Part shown: piece by piece, positions 62,571 to 64,000 of the stretch
Position numbering within the stretch: the stretch's first letter is position 1
Layout of the letters: each line of letters opens with the position of its first letter
NCBI RefSeq assembly: GCF_024586455.1
Contig: NW_026089623.1
Span: forward strand, 9,148,204 to 9,212,203
Length of the DNA: 64,000 nt
Reading direction: 5' to 3'
Source: Bactrocera neohumeralis
Taxonomy: Eukaryota; Arthropoda; Insecta; Diptera; Tephritidae
Position numbers and translations under genes: made by a program
Notes under the pieces: generated by a model
Told to the model about the DNA's origin: nothing
The model's database searches: none
The model's input: the letters and a program-made list of their open reading frames with translations, nothing else

Positions 62571-62770
62571 GGAGGGGATGTTTCGCCTTCTCACATTAGC
62601 TCGCCTTCGAACGGATGTTCTTAGGCTACCCAGAGGATACTTTGTCAAAGACCGGAAGTAGTGAGCTGCTTGAGCCATGTGTAAAAGAATCGGTTCTGGC
62701 CACTCCCAAGTGAATGGCGATCAGAGAACTTTCCTCACTGGCGTGAACTTCTACATATGACTTCCTCCTC

Positions 62771-63311
62771 CTATAAAGTTATAGGCATAAAATTTTTAAT
62801 TCAAATAGGGCCATTAAGATATGATATCTAACGTCAAAAATTCGGGAGATATCAGGCAATAACTCATCAAGAGGTCTTATACCGAATATGCAGATCTAGT
62901 GTCTACAGCTGGCTCCTTACTTAAAATAATGGTAAAGATAAGTAATAAAACTAAGAGGAAGTCTTTTTCTGGTAATAATCTGTTCTGGTGCCAAAAATGG
63001 CAAACTAAACAATTATAACATTTAAAAACTTTATCGGGGGCATTTGTTTTCAATATCATAAAAACAAATATCTCCAAACTATGTTTTCGAAATAAAATCA
63101 TGTTATGAATTTACTTGATTTAAGTGAAAAGTTATTGCAGTCGGTCTACATCTTGCTATATACTATATATATGGATATAGGGATTTTTAATTATTATGTA
63201 GTTTAACGTTGAATATGACAGAAATTCTTCTAGACTAGGAACGAAACCTGATATCCCTAATGTTGATTTCCTACCCTGTGGTTGATTTTTTTTTTATGTA
63301 TCAGATCCCTC
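62771..63311. other. Unassigned non-coding sequence between two RTE copies
   Basis: AT-rich, with no frame over 75 codons, no recognisable domain and no repeat partner in the window. Confidence 0.5.
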
Positions 63312-63926
63312 GTCACTGTTGACAGTAATAACTTCGAAGTTGTTGATAATTTCGTCAGTTTAGGAACCAGTATAAACACCACCAACAATGTCAGCCTGGA
63401 AATCCAACGCAGGATAACTCTTGCCAACAGATGATACCTCGGACTGAGTAGGCAATTGAGAAGTAACGTCCTCTCTCGACGAACAAAAACCAAACTCAAT
63501 AAGTCAGAGGCTTGGACGATGACAACATGATGAGTCGGCATTGCGATTTTTCGAGAGAAAGGTTCTGTGAAAGATTTATTGGCCACGGCAAATATCGCAT
63601 TCGATGGAATGATGAGCTGTATGGGATATACGACGACATTGACATAGTTCAGCGAATTAAAAGACAGCGGCTGCGCTAAGTCATGTCGTGCGTATGGACA
63701 AAAATACTTCAGCTCTGAAAGTGTTCGACACAATACCCGCCAGAGAAACAGAGGAAGAGGAAAACATTTATTCCGTTGGAAGGACCAGGTGAAGAAGGAC
63801 CTGGCTTCGCTTGGAATTTCCAATTGGCGCTACGTAATGAAAAGAAGAAACGACTGGCACGCTATTGTTAACTCGGCTATAATCGCGTAAGCGGTGTTTA
63901 CGCCAGTAAAGACGAAAAAGTCATAA
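63312..63926 (+). mobile_element. RTE-like LINE, copy I, 3' fragment
   Basis: It begins cgtcactgttgacagtaata (VTVDSNNFEVVDNFVSLGTS), the same nucleotide at which copy B is interrupted, and runs to gtgtttacgccagtaaagac near 63920. Damage includes loss of the LIIPVLLYGA segment (KLNKSEAW), loss near 63575 (VKDLLATANI) and stops. No target duplication was identified. Confidence 0.85.
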
Positions 63927-64000
63927 TGAGCAAAATTGTGCAAAATGTGAGCTGGACAACCGATTCCAACAAGCCCAGGGTTGAAATATTTTTTTAACAT

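Larger units (their letters stand above)
60146..62770 (-). mobile_element. RTE-like LINE, copy H, with an inverted internal segment
   Basis: 60346-62770 is minus-oriented from the family 5' end (62770) to KAKQM in RT. 60146-60345 is plus-oriented and carries the next segment, from LAENERKTKY to TLANRW. In the intact element these abut exactly (caaatgg, then gtctggcag). The rest of the 3' part is missing. The endonuclease (61419-62480) is badly decayed. Confidence 0.85.

Overview
The window is AT-rich eukaryotic DNA made almost entirely of decayed, nested transposable elements. It looks like heterochromatic or pericentromeric sequence from a higher dipteran. A tephritid-type fruit fly is an inference from the dominant RTE-like LINE family, Tc1, BEL-Pao, mdg3-like and CsRn1-like relics, and an abundant fly-type repeat carrying (GTCC)n. 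I see no bacterial-style operons, rRNA, tRNA genes or CRISPR. Two runs of exactly 100 N (27870-27969 and 43775-43874) show this is a scaffold with gaps.

Region 1-25 kb. The substrate is one old plus-strand Ty3/gypsy element. Its reverse transcriptase, RNase H, integrase core and integrase C-terminus stay in order but are scattered from base 1 to about 24980. Inserted in it, left to right, are: a DNA transposon with about 370-bp terminal inverted repeats (354-1940); a 5'-truncated RTE-like LINE (2192-3502); a tiny poly-A-tailed fragment (3524-3620); a palindromic Tc1 element (3863-15406); a minus-strand RTE-like LINE (16201-19422); and a young mdg3-like LTR retrotransposon (19487-24660). The Tc1 element itself contains an RTE copy, which is in turn split by an R1-like 3' fragment. 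It also contains an mdg3-like LTR element that holds a hAT transposon and two miniature elements.

Region 25-32 kb. A possible 3'-terminal coding exon of an unidentified host gene lies at 25275-25659 and is the best candidate for a non-transposon gene. It is followed by unrecognised sequence, a minus-strand BEL-Pao element (gag, primer-binding site, LTR), a hAT relic of the GTF2IRD2/ZBED type and more unrecognised sequence.

Region 31.5-50 kb. BEL-Pao fragments on the minus strand are broken by a full-length but defective RTE copy with a perfect 15-bp target duplication (32356-35494). A second RTE copy (37564-42515) is split by a different endonuclease/RT LINE (38581-41539). About 2.45 kb before the gap at 43775 is repeated almost exactly after it, which looks like unmerged contig ends.

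Region 50-64 kb. This holds more RTE copies (50179-51682, 57801-59421, 60146-62770, 63312-63926), CsRn1-type gypsy fragments, a plus-strand BEL-Pao relic and a Jockey relic.

Function: essentially no gene here looks able to act alone. The mdg3-like element at 19487-24660 is the closest to intact, with a 1212-codon open reading frame and near-identical LTRs, but its gag is broken. The main content is a readable order of insertions, several defective subfamilies that moved while already broken, and assembly or rearrangement signatures.
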